64,000 bases of DNA from AC-32 sp963766375 (GTDB lineage Bacteria; Actinomycetota; Thermoleophilia; Gaiellales; Gaiellaceae). Position 1 is the stretch's first letter, and the number at the start of each line of letters is the position of its first letter. Positions 19,547 through 26,642 of the stretch are shown here, one piece after another. The notes under the pieces were generated by a model. The model worked only from the letters and a program-made list of their open reading frames with translations, was not told the DNA's origin and ran no database searches. The DNA lies in NCBI GenBank assembly GCA_963766375.1, contig CAVXZG010000009.1:1-64000 (forward strand), given 5' to 3'. The position numbers and the translations under genes were made by a program.

Positions 19547-19730
19547 TTAGCCCACCGGGTTGAGGTGGTTTGCGACGGTCTGCAGCACGTTGCTGACGTT
19601 CGTGCCGATCGCCGCCAGGGCGCCGATCGCCACGATCGAGACCAGGACCAGGATCAGGGCGTACTCGACCATTCCCTGACCGTCTTCGCGGTCCCAGCTG
19701 TGCCTTGACCTTGTGAATGAACTTCCTCAT
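19547..19730 (-). CDS. flp: Flp-type pilin, second copy, one frame break
   Basis: About 61 residues. It starts MRKFIHKVKA and, after a single-base break near 19695, continues WDREDGQGMVEYALILVLVS and IVAIGALAAIGTNVSNVLQT, ending HLNPVG at the TAA at 19547. The Gly-(4 residues)-Glu-Tyr prepilin cleavage pattern is present: cleavage after the Gly of EDG would place Glu at +5 and Tyr at +6, as in the Flp family. The hydrophobic core is nearly identical to the other pilin 24 bp upstream, which indicates recent tandem duplication. It is exported, trimmed by the A24 peptidase and polymerised into the pilus fibre. Confidence 0.88.
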
Positions 19731-19753
19731 GGGTTTCCTTTCGGAGACCGAAC

Positions 19754-19942
19754 CTAGAGGTTCAGCGTGTCGGCAACCGTCTGCAGCACGTTGTTGACGT
19801 TGGTGCCGATGGCCGTCAGAGCGCCGATCGCCACGATCGAGACCAGGACCAGGATCAGGGCGTACTCGACCATTCCCTGACCCTCTTCGCGCTCGATTGC
19901 GCGGTTCCACACGTTCGTGAGCTTGAGAAGCAGCTCAGACAT
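19754..19942 (-). CDS. flp: Flp-type pilin, first gene of the tad operon
   Basis: An intact 62-residue pilin. A short basic leader (ELLKLTNVWNRAIEREEG region) is followed by the cleavage site EEG^QGMVEY, with Glu+5 and Tyr+6, then the helix ALILVLVSIVAIGALTAIG and the tail NNVLQTVADTLNL. The length and pattern are standard for Flp pilins. The ATG at 19942 is preceded by GGGAAGGGAGAGCACC, a good ribosome-binding site. It is the most upstream gene of the operon, so the promoter should lie within the 600-bp non-coding stretch to its right. Confidence 0.96.
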   Translation of the reverse strand: MSELLLKLTNVWNRAIEREEGQGMVEYALILVLVSIVAIGALTAIGTNVNNVLQTVADTLNL

Positions 19943-20553
19943 TGGTGCTCTCCCTTCCCTCGTTTGACACTTCCCTTACGGGTTACGCCTCCCCTCGAGA
20001 CGTTGCGCTAGCTCTCCTCGTTCCTCCGGCCCCGGCGAGGACAAAACAATCCTCTTTTGGCGCCGGCGATCACCCCCTCGCCGAGGTCGTCCGCCTGCCG
20101 CAGTGCGACGTCTTCGCGGAGTCTCCGGCTCGTGTGAGACCGGGTTGATTCGAGCAACGCTGACCTCCTCCCCAGGATGGTCATGAGGCCGACCATCGGC
20201 CCTTGCCAGGATTCTGTGTCGAAAGCCGGCCCGAAGGAACCCGCTAAAAGGCTGGACTTGGCCAGCCCTTTGGTCTAGCTGGGACATGGGTGTGGGGTCG
20301 CCCCCCCAAAGTGCGTGGCGAAGCCTGACCTTTCGGCCCTTATCGTTCGGTCCTCGATGCGGTTCCATTTGCGCGTATGGCGACGAGAGCTGAGTCGCTC
20401 GGGGGCGGAAGAAAGCGCCTCGAGCTACCCGCATCGGGACGAGCGCAGTCGTTCGCCTGGCTCGAGCACGAGGCGTTTCCGCTGGCAATCGGAGCCTCTA
20501 TGGAATCGCTCCCCGCTCGCCGCCCTCCTCCACACCGGGAGAGCCGCCACGTA
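19943..20553. other. Non-coding region upstream of the pilus operon
   Basis: No convincing gene is seen. Open frames here are short, arginine/proline-rich and lack family features. The stretch presumably holds the promoter and leader of the flp-tad operon on the minus strand and the promoter of the small plus-strand gene at 20554. A search by eye for a c-di-GMP riboswitch consensus, sometimes found before pilin genes, was negative. A GGGGTCGCCCCCCC run lies at 20295-20307. Confidence 0.6.
20246..20267 (-). terminator. Terminator-like hairpin upstream of flp genes
   Basis: On the minus strand a perfect 6-bp stem GGCTGG/CCAGCC with a 6-nt loop is followed by CTTTTAGC and preceded by AAAG. It could be an intrinsic terminator for transcripts from the 20773-22226 gene or an attenuator in the pilus leader. 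The stem is short and the T-run has only four bases. Confidence 0.35.
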
Positions 20554-20766
20554 ATGCGTATCAGGCTCAGCGATCCGTTCCACGTCGACGAGCTCGATGC
20601 GTCACTGCGCGAGGCGGAGATCGTCTCGGTGCGGGCCGACGACAGCACGCTGGTCGTGCTTCACCCGTTGGCGATGGACGAGAGCGAGGCCAAGATCGAG
20701 CTGACGTTCTTCGTCAAGGCGTGGTGTGCGCGCCGGCCGGAGCTCCAGTTCGAGCTCCTCGGCTAG
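20554..20766 (+). CDS. Small hypothetical protein, 70 residues
   Basis: A short plus-strand gene with an acidic, alternating hydrophobic pattern (RIRLSDPFHVDELDASLREA, STLVVLHPLAMDESEAKIEL, FFVKAWCARRPELQFELL). The pattern of a short ligand-like N-terminal beta-alpha unit ending in ELQFELLG suggests a compact alpha/beta fold of about 70 residues. I do not recognise a named family. The frame is open upstream to 20377, but that part is arginine/proline-rich, while a GGGAGAG sequence lies 12 nt before ATG 20554, so the short version was chosen. It is convergent with the membrane protein gene, with only 6 bp between the stops. Confidence 0.6.
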   Translation: MRIRLSDPFHVDELDASLREAEIVSVRADDSTLVVLHPLAMDESEAKIELTFFVKAWCARRPELQFELLG

Positions 20767-20772
20767 CCGGAC

Positions 20773-22226
20773 TCAGGTGCCGCCGGTTCGGCGAACCACC
20801 ACGAACGCCTTGTCTGCGGCGTAGACGCGTTGCCAGCGCCCGGTCTCGGCCATGCTGCGCGCTATCGCACGGTTCGTAACGACGAGCGGATACCCGCGTA
20901 CGAATTCCTGCCAGCCCGGTTCCTGACGCGCGAACCTGATCACGCCGTCGAATTGGCGACGGCTGAGCAACTCGGGCCGGCCGTCGTAGGCGATCCGCCC
21001 ACGAAGCGCCGGGATCTTCCAGAGAAGTAGGTCAGCGAGCTCGAGATCGGCAAAGACCAGTCCGCCTCGCGTCTGCTCGCGAACCACAGCCAGACCGCGA
21101 GCTTCCGACGGGGCCGTCATACGGCCCGCGACGTCGCCCAACCGGCTGCTGCGAGGATCGCCGAGAGCCCGAGAGCGGCGAGGACGGTCGCACCCGGCCC
21201 CTTGAAGCTCGGCGCATCGGCAGCTCGGGAGACGAGCGACGGCATCACCGCGAGCATGGTCAGCGCGAACCACGGGATGAGGCGCACGGCTGACAAGGCC
21301 GCCGCCAGGGTGAGCGCAAGCAAGAGGCAGTCCAGCATCGTCACCCTGCTGCGACGTAGCGCGAGTAGAACGCAGGTCACTGCCACGAGCGCAAAGAACG
21401 GAGCCGTCAGGCCGGACGGCGTCGTCCGCTGCCACTCCACGATCTCGTGCCCGTACGGCGGATCGAAGAACATCACCTTGTAGTAAGCGGGCAGTCGCAG
21501 CGCAAACGGTGACGCGAACACCGCTGCGGGAGCAAGCGCTACGAACGCAGCCCGACGCCAATGCCAGCCGTTGCGGACAAGCGCCTGGATGCCGTAGGCC
21601 GAAACGATGAGTGCACCGAGCACGACCGACCCGTGAATATTGGCCCACAGACACAGGACCGGTAATACCCACAGCGTCGAAAGTCTTTGCGCGTCCCGGT
21701 CGCGCAACAGCAACCAGAGGACTACGGAGAAGAGAGGCAACGCGAGCGCTTGGGTTCGTGCCTGGACGCCCCAGGGAGCCGCGATGAACGCGGCGACGAA
21801 GAAGGCGAGGATTACGCGCGGTGAAGCGCCTCTCTCCTGCGCGGCTCGCGCGGACAGGCCGAAGGCGGCAACGACCGCGAGCAGGCAGGCCGCGACCATC
21901 AGGCCGACACCGCCGAGACGTTCCGCCCCGTACAGGGCGAGTTGGGCCAGCCACTGTTGGTCCACCCACTGGTTCCCCTGGCCGAGCACGGTGAGATGCT
22001 CGACCGTCGGAAGGCCGTGTTGCGCGATCTCACGGCCGGAGACCAGCGCGACCCACGTGTCGGGGACGAGGATGTTTCGGCCGATACCGGCCAGAACGAC
22101 CGCGAGCAGGGCCGCCGGGCAGGCGACCGGAACCAGCGAAGCGATGCTCGGGCCCCTGTAGGCCCGAGAGATCGATTTGACGCGCGTGGTCTCAGTCGCC
22201 GGCAAACTCGACATCTCCCGGAGCAT
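20773..22226 (-). CDS. Polytopic membrane protein, possible GT-C-like glycosyltransferase, frame break or overlapping second gene
   Basis: Residues 1-369 contain about nine or ten membrane helices (PAALLAVVLAGIGRNILVPD, VILAFFVAAFIAAPWGVQ, VLPVLCLWANIHGSVVLGAL, LSAVRLIPWFALTMLAVMPS). The loop PDTWVALVSGREIAQHG after the first helix contains an Asp where GT-C enzymes have theirs. The frame ends TSRAV at 21117, and a second frame starts in an ATGA overlap, encoding a soluble tail: LVFADLELADLLLWKIPALR, GRIAYDGRPELLSRRQF, ending VVVRRTGGT at 20773. Such a tail is common at the C-terminus of this kind of membrane protein, so I read both as one product broken by an indel. Two coupled genes are possible. 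Function not established. Confidence 0.7.
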
Positions 22227-22311
22227 AGGAACCGATTCAGCCTGCGGGAATAGCTGATCGGTTAGGAGCAGCCATACCGATGGGCGGCGTGTCGCCGGCG
22301 TCCGGAGCGGC

Positions 22312-22953
22312 TTAGGCGACCTCGAAGAAGGGGTTGACGACGATCCCGTGCTGGTACGCGTAGCGAGTCGCTTCGGTTCGATTCGCCACGTGCAGCTTCC
22401 GGTAGATGTTCGTCAGGTGGAACTTCACCGTCTGCTCGGTGATGAACAGCTCGGCCGCGATCTGCTTGTTCGAGAGACCGCGGGCGAGCGCCGTCAACAC
22501 ACGCATCTCGGATTCCGTCACGCCGGCGGCCTTGGCCGCATTCTCTTCGCTGGACTCACCGGAGCCGAGCATCTGGAAGACCGTGCCCGCCATTGCCTGC
22601 CGTAGAGCGGAGGCGAGGTCGCGCGGATCGACATGCTTGACGACGAACGCAGACGCGCCGTGCTTCAGCGCCGTCTGGATCTGCTCCGGCTCGTCGATCC
22701 CGGAGAGGATGACGACCTTGATCTTCGGGTGGCGCTCTCGGATCTTGCCAAGGCAGGTCAAGCCGTCCATTTGAGGCATTCGGATATCGAGCAAGACGAG
22801 ATCGGGGTGCGTTCGCCCGATCAGCGGAAGCGCCTCACTGCCCGTCAGAGCCTCGCCGACCAGCTCGATGTCCTCGGATTGCTCCAGCGTGAGCCGGATC
22901 GCATCGAGCATCAACTGGTGGTCGTCAACTACGACAACTCGGATTTGTCCCAC
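22312..22953 (-). CDS. NarL/LuxR-family response regulator
   Basis: A receiver plus HTH regulator of about 213 residues. The receiver has the acidic pair DDHQLM, phospho-acceptor Asp in PDLVLLDIRMPQMDG, a Ser switch (VVILSG) and Lys in FVVKHVDP. The C-terminal LuxR HTH reads VTESEMRVLTALARGLSNKQIAAELFITEQTVKFHLTNIYRKLHV. The frame is open to an ATG at 23022, but the GTG at 22953 directly before QIRVVVVDDH has a GGGAGGAAGAGGG site at good distance, so it was preferred. No sensor kinase is present in the window. It lies between pilus and polysaccharide genes and could regulate either. Confidence 0.93.
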   Translation of the reverse strand: MGQIRVVVVDDHQLMLDAIRLTLEQSEDIELVGEALTGSEALPLIGRTHPDLVLLDIRMPQMDGLTCLGKIRERHPKIKVVILSGIDEPEQIQTALKHGASAFVVKHVDPRDLASALRQAMAGTVFQMLGSGESSEENAAKAAGVTESEMRVLTALARGLSNKQIAAELFITEQTVKFHLTNIYRKLHVANRTEATRYAYQHGIVVNPFFEVA

Positions 22954-23071
22954 GCCGCAGTCCCTCTTCCTCCCGTCCCCGTCGCCGGAGACGTTCGCTG
23001 ACAATGCTCTCCCGCGCCGCATCTTAGGCGTCTTTTTGCCGTTTGTGAAGATCCCCCGCTATTTGCGGATT

Positions 23072-23087
23072 TGACCCAGGTGGGTCA
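23072..23087. promoter_or_regulatory. 16-bp perfect palindrome upstream of the response regulator
   Basis: TGACCCAGGTGGGTCA reads as a perfect inverted repeat, TGACCC-A-CC-T-GGGTCA on the minus strand. It lies 119 bp upstream of the response-regulator start and 15 bp after the stop of the small membrane gene. The symmetry suits a dimeric regulator binding site; there is no T-run as in a terminator. The regulator is unknown. Confidence 0.4.
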
Positions 23088-23101
23088 GGGAGTTCTAGAG
23101 G

Positions 23102-23407
23102 CTAGGCGCGAAAGCCGGCGCCGGACGCCTGTGCGAGCCTGATCATCCAGGTCCCGACGAGGAAGTTGTAGACCAGCACCGGGAAGGCGACTGCGAAGAC
23201 GCTAGTGAGACGCGGGGAGGGAACGCCGCTCGCTGCGACGACGGCCATCCCAGGGCCAACCGCGTAGACACAGAGAAACGCGAGCACGAGGTGAACGAGG
23301 AGGATCGCCATCCTCCAGGGCATGAGCTTGGGGAACCTGACCGTGATCCACAGGGCCACGGCGGCGGATCCAATCGCAAACAGGACGACGTACAAGCTGA
23401 CACTCAC
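23102..23407 (-). CDS. Small membrane protein, 101 residues
   Basis: Three or four hydrophobic helices are visible: LYVVLFAIGSAAVALWITV, WRMAILLVHLVLAFLCVYAV, and RLTSVFAVAFPVLVYNFLVG. No known family is recognised. ATG 23407 begins the MSVSLYVV start; no long alternative start exists. It is followed (transcription right to left) by the palindrome and the response regulator, and 106 bp separate it from the glycosyltransferase at 23514. It could be an accessory of the regulator or of the surface-glycan cluster; there is no direct evidence for either. Confidence 0.65.
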   Translation of the reverse strand: MSVSLYVVLFAIGSAAVALWITVRFPKLMPWRMAILLVHLVLAFLCVYAVGPGMAVVAASGVPSPRLTSVFAVAFPVLVYNFLVGTWMIRLAQASGAGFRA

Positions 23408-23513
23408 TGGGCGCTCCTAACTACCCATTCCGCGGACTCGACTTCTCCAAACCACGTCATGGGAGCCTCTATCGGCCGCGAGGTCGAAATTCTGTAGAGC
23501 GATCTGTCTGGAG

Positions 23514-24485
23514 CTAGTCTCGATCGGTCCTTCTCCGGCCCCGGCCGCCCAGGTCCTTGTTCGATTCCATGTCGAACCACATCGCGAAGAGCGTGAACTG
23601 GGAGCCGAAGATCAGTAGCAACGCCACGAGAACCACGGTAGCTGCCGTGATCTGGTTGCCGAGGATCCGCAGCACGACCTCGCTGATCCCGAGCCCCAGC
23701 CCCAGGACGCTCATCAGGATCCCGAGCACGTAGAAGAACACGAGCGGGTGGAAGTCGCGGATCACGTACTTCTCGCGCAGCCGCCACCAGAAGCCCTTGA
23801 AGAGCAGCCACGAGATCGTCGGCACCACCTTGCGCAGGCGGATTCCGGAGCGCTCGCCGACGCCGTAGATCGGACGCGAGGGGTAGTCGCGCACGCGGGC
23901 GTTCACGACGTTCAGGTGGACGAGCATGTCGTTCGGGAAGCCGTAGCGCTTGTAGATCCGGTCGAGATCGAGCAGCTGCAGGTACTCGAGCGAGATCGCG
24001 GTGTAGCCGGACTGCGAGTCGGCCACGTGCCAGTAGCCCGAGGCGATCTTGGTGAGCATGCTCAGGACGGCATTGCCGAGGTAGCGGTAGCGCGGGATCA
24101 CGTCCCAGGCCTGACCGGTGAAGAGGCGGTTCGCCTTGGCGTAGTCGACCTCGCCTCGGGCGACCGGGCTCACGAGCTTCTCCAGGTCGCCGGGGTCCAT
24201 CTGCGCGTCGGCGGCCATCACGGCGGTCACGTCGATGCCGTCGTCGCGGGCGTGCTCGTAACCGGTGACGATTGCTCCGCCGACGCCGACGTTGCGCTCG
24301 TGCTCGATCAGCTCGACCTTCGGGTCGGCGAGCGCCCGCACCGCTGCGACCGTCCCGTCCTTCGATTTGTCGTCGACGACGTAGACCCGGTCGACGAAGT
24401 CGGGGATGCTGCGGATGGTCTCCGCGATCAGCCTCTCTTCGTCGTGCGCGGGCACGACGACCGCAACCCGCTTGCCGTCGAGCAC
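23514..24485 (-). CDS. GT2 glycosyltransferase, polyprenyl-phosphate mannosyl/glucosyl-transferase-like
   Basis: An intact 323-residue protein. The N-terminal GT-A domain has VAVVVPAHDEERLIAETI, YVVDDKSKDGT, and AVMAADAQMDP, where the metal-binding DxD is replaced by DAQMD as in dolichyl-phosphate-mannose synthase-like enzymes. The acceptor-side segment includes SGYTAISLEYL. Two C-terminal membrane helices follow (PLVFFYVLGILMSVLGLGLG, AATVVLVALLLIFGSQFTLF). Family knowledge: such enzymes load a sugar onto polyprenyl phosphate for GT-C enzymes, two candidates for which lie at 7911-9649 and 20773-22226. It is the last gene of the cluster's first operon, 9 bp after the Wzz-like gene. Confidence 0.88.
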   Translation of the reverse strand: MLDGKRVAVVVPAHDEERLIAETIRSIPDFVDRVYVVDDKSKDGTVAAVRALADPKVELIEHERNVGVGGAIVTGYEHARDDGIDVTAVMAADAQMDPGDLEKLVSPVARGEVDYAKANRLFTGQAWDVIPRYRYLGNAVLSMLTKIASGYWHVADSQSGYTAISLEYLQLLDLDRIYKRYGFPNDMLVHLNVVNARVRDYPSRPIYGVGERSGIRLRKVVPTISWLLFKGFWWRLREKYVIRDFHPLVFFYVLGILMSVLGLGLGISEVVLRILGNQITAATVVLVALLLIFGSQFTLFAMWFDMESNKDLGGRGRRRTDRD

Positions 24486-24494
24486 GCCTGAACG

Positions 24495-25373
24495 CTACGA
24501 GTGGCGGCGGACGACCCGGCGCGCCGGGTCGTAGAGCAGCGCCGCGATCCCGCCGAGGATCAGGCCGATCAGGGCGGAGACGAGCACGGTGTTCCTCCGG
24601 CTGCGAGCAGTGGTCTTCGTGGCGACGCCGCGGGTGATCACCTGGGGCGCCTCGACGTCCTCGGCGAGTGCCAGCTGCTGCTGGTTCGTGGTCAGCTGGT
24701 CGACGATCGACAACCGCTGCGTCTGCAGCCCGTTGAGCTGGCCGAGGAGGATCAGCTGCTCGGCGGTCGAGAGGCCGGCGCCGCCCTTGAGCGCCGCCTG
24801 GAGCTTGCGCGTGGAGGCGTCGAGGGCACCGAGCGCCGCCTGCTCGCCTTCCACCAGCGTGCGCAGATTCGTGATCTTCGTCTGCGAGTAGCTCGCCAGC
24901 GCGGGTGAGTTCGTGACCATGTTCGCCAGCGCGTTCGCGGCTCGTCCGACCTTCCCGCGCAGGTGTCCGGTCACCGTGAGAGCGACGAGCGGGTTCTGGC
25001 CCAGCCTGGTGATCGCTCCCGTGACTGCCTGCGTCGCGATGTGCCCGCGCAGCTGGCTCGGCTTGAGACCGACTCTGCGCGCCACCGCGGCGATCGTGGC
25101 CTCGGAGGTCACGATCTGCCGGACGGTGGTGGGGTTCGTGGCCTGGCTCTGCACCTGCACCCCGCTCCCGGAGAGCGGCTGCCCGAGGTAGACGACCGCC
25201 TTCGCCTTGTAGACCTGAGCCCCGCCGAGCGAGATCAGGTAGCCGATCACGATCCCGGCGGCGAGGCCGGCGAGCGGCAGCCACCAGTGCGTGGCGATCG
25301 TGTTCCAGTGGCGCCTGAGGTCGACCTCGCGCTCGGCGTCGAGGTCCGGTGAGTCGTCGGTCTTCGTGGCCAT
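24495..25373 (-). CDS. Wzz/chain-length-determinant-like polysaccharide co-polymerase
   Basis: A 292-residue membrane protein with two terminal helices, WWLPLAGLAAGIVIGYLIS (about 30-48) and NTVLVSALIGLILGGIAALL (about 262-281), enclosing an extracytoplasmic region. A Wzz-like beginning (YKAKAVVYLGQPLSG) is followed by a helical portion with heptad-like character (QTKITNLRTLVEGEQAALGA). No Walker motif or tyrosine cluster follows, so this is not a fused BY-kinase. Family role: controlling glycan chain length together with a Wzy polymerase, of which two candidates lie downstream. The start ATG 25373 is separated by 18 bp from the beta-propeller gene. Confidence 0.8.
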   Translation of the reverse strand: MATKTDDSPDLDAEREVDLRRHWNTIATHWWLPLAGLAAGIVIGYLISLGGAQVYKAKAVVYLGQPLSGSGVQVQSQATNPTTVRQIVTSEATIAAVARRVGLKPSQLRGHIATQAVTGAITRLGQNPLVALTVTGHLRGKVGRAANALANMVTNSPALASYSQTKITNLRTLVEGEQAALGALDASTRKLQAALKGGAGLSTAEQLILLGQLNGLQTQRLSIVDQLTTNQQQLALAEDVEAPQVITRGVATKTTARSRRNTVLVSALIGLILGGIAALLYDPARRVVRRHS

Positions 25374-25391
25374 GGCCGCGGGCGACTCTAC

Positions 25392-26642
25392 CTAGCCCGG
25401 TAGGCGCGGAGCCATCCCGAACACCCGCGCGTAGCCGACGAGGTAGAGCCGCCGCCGGTCGGAGACGACCGCCCCGTAGGCACCGCGCCGGAAGGCCCAG
25501 AGGAGCTTGCCACTGCGCGGGTCGAGCGCGTAGGTGCGGTTCTTGAGGGTCGAGAAGTAGACGACGTCGTTGATCACGACCGGCGAGCCGGAGATCGCGC
25601 CCAGCGCCTTGAAGGTCCAGCGCACGTCGCCCGTGGCCGCGTCGAAGCAGTAGAAGGTGCCGTTGTAGGAGCCGGCGTAGACGCGCTCGTGCCAGACCGC
25701 GGGCGAGGCGTAGACGTAGTCCCCGGTCCCGTGCGACCAGCGCAGCTTCCCGCTCGTGGCGCCGAAGGAGTAGACCTTGCCGTCGGTCGAGCCGATGTAG
25801 ACCCGGCCGTAGGCGACCGCGGGCGTCGAGTAGAAGCGCCCGCGGGGGCCAAGCCGCTGCTGCGCCGAGGCGCGCCAGAAGAGCTTCCCGCTGCGCGCGT
25901 TCAGGGCGTAGACGTGGTGGTCGTAGGAGCCGAAGAAGACGCGGCCGCCGGCGTAGCTGATCGCGCTCTTGACCTTGTCGCCGGTCTGGAAGGTCCAGCG
26001 CGTGGCGCCGGTCGATGCGGTGAGCGCGTACACCTTCCCGTTCCAGTCGCCCACGTAGACCACGCCGTCCACGACGAGCGGCGACGACTCCGTCGGCCCG
26101 ATCGTCACGCGCCAGCGCACCTTCCCGGTGTCGGCGTTCAGCGCCACCACCTGGCCGTCGAGCCCGGAGCGCGTCGCGTTGCAGGGCGGCTTGTTCAGGA
26201 ACGACATGTAGACGGTGTGGCCGTCCACTGCCGGGGTGGCAGCCGTGCAGCGTCGCGCGCGGAAGGTCCAGCGAGCCTTGACCTTGCTCGTGTCCACCGC
26301 GAAGAGCGTGCCGTCGGCGTTCGCGAAATAGAGCCGCCCGTAGGCGACGGCGGGCGGGAACTCGACCAGCGAGCGGGCGCGGAAGAACCACAGCGGCCGG
26401 TAGGGCGGCTTCACGAGCATCAGGGGAGCGTCGCCCTGCCTCGCCGGGTCGAACCGGTACATCGGCCAGCGGATCTTTCCTCCGGGAGGCGGGGCGACCG
26501 GCGCTTGCTGGGTCGTGACGAACTCCTCGGTCGAGGAGCCGCGCACGTCGTGGCCCTGCTGCTTGCGGTAGACGACGACGGCGACCAGGCCGGCGACGAT
26601 CAGCAGCACCGCCGCCGCGGTCGCGAGCAGCACCTTCTTCAT
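25392..26642 (-). CDS. Membrane-anchored PQQ-type beta-propeller protein
   Basis: 416 residues. Residues 4-26 are a signal anchor (VLLATAAAVLLIVAGLVAVVV). From about residue 60 there are seven or eight blades of the PQQ/BamB-like type, each with a Trp-containing unit such as LYFANADGTLFAVDTSKVKA, VVYVGDWNGKVYALTASTGA, VFFGSYDHHVYALNARSGKL and VYIGSTDGKVYSFGATSGKL. PQQ ligands were not checked and enzymatic activity should not be assumed; BamB-like propellers are protein scaffolds. Its start overlaps the upstream propeller gene by 4 bp, so two related propellers are produced together, between Wzz and glycosyltransferase genes. A role in surface-polymer assembly is inference. Confidence 0.85.
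   Translation of the reverse strand: MKKVLLATAAAVLLIVAGLVAVVVYRKQQGHDVRGSSTEEFVTTQQAPVAPPPGGKIRWPMYRFDPARQGDAPLMLVKPPYRPLWFFRARSLVEFPPAVAYGRLYFANADGTLFAVDTSKVKARWTFRARRCTAATPAVDGHTVYMSFLNKPPCNATRSGLDGQVVALNADTGKVRWRVTIGPTESSPLVVDGVVYVGDWNGKVYALTASTGATRWTFQTGDKVKSAISYAGGRVFFGSYDHHVYALNARSGKLFWRASAQQRLGPRGRFYSTPAVAYGRVYIGSTDGKVYSFGATSGKLRWSHGTGDYVYASPAVWHERVYAGSYNGTFYCFDAATGDVRWTFKALGAISGSPVVINDVVYFSTLKNRTYALDPRSGKLLWAFRRGAYGAVVSDRRRLYLVGYARVFGMAPRLPG

Noticed and set aside
19943..20345. c-di-GMP riboswitch before the flp genes
   Set aside because: The required conserved blocks (GCAAACC...GAAA...GACGCAAAGCC) could not be found on the minus strand.
19976..20488. Minus-strand frame of about 170 residues upstream of flp
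   Set aside because: Arg/Pro-rich, no ribosome-binding site, and it runs through the hairpin and G/C-run of the leader.
23404..26391. Open frame of about 995 residues on the minus strand across several genes
   Set aside because: It overlaps the GT2, Wzz-like and propeller genes in another frame and consists of Arg/Ala-rich sequence without motifs.
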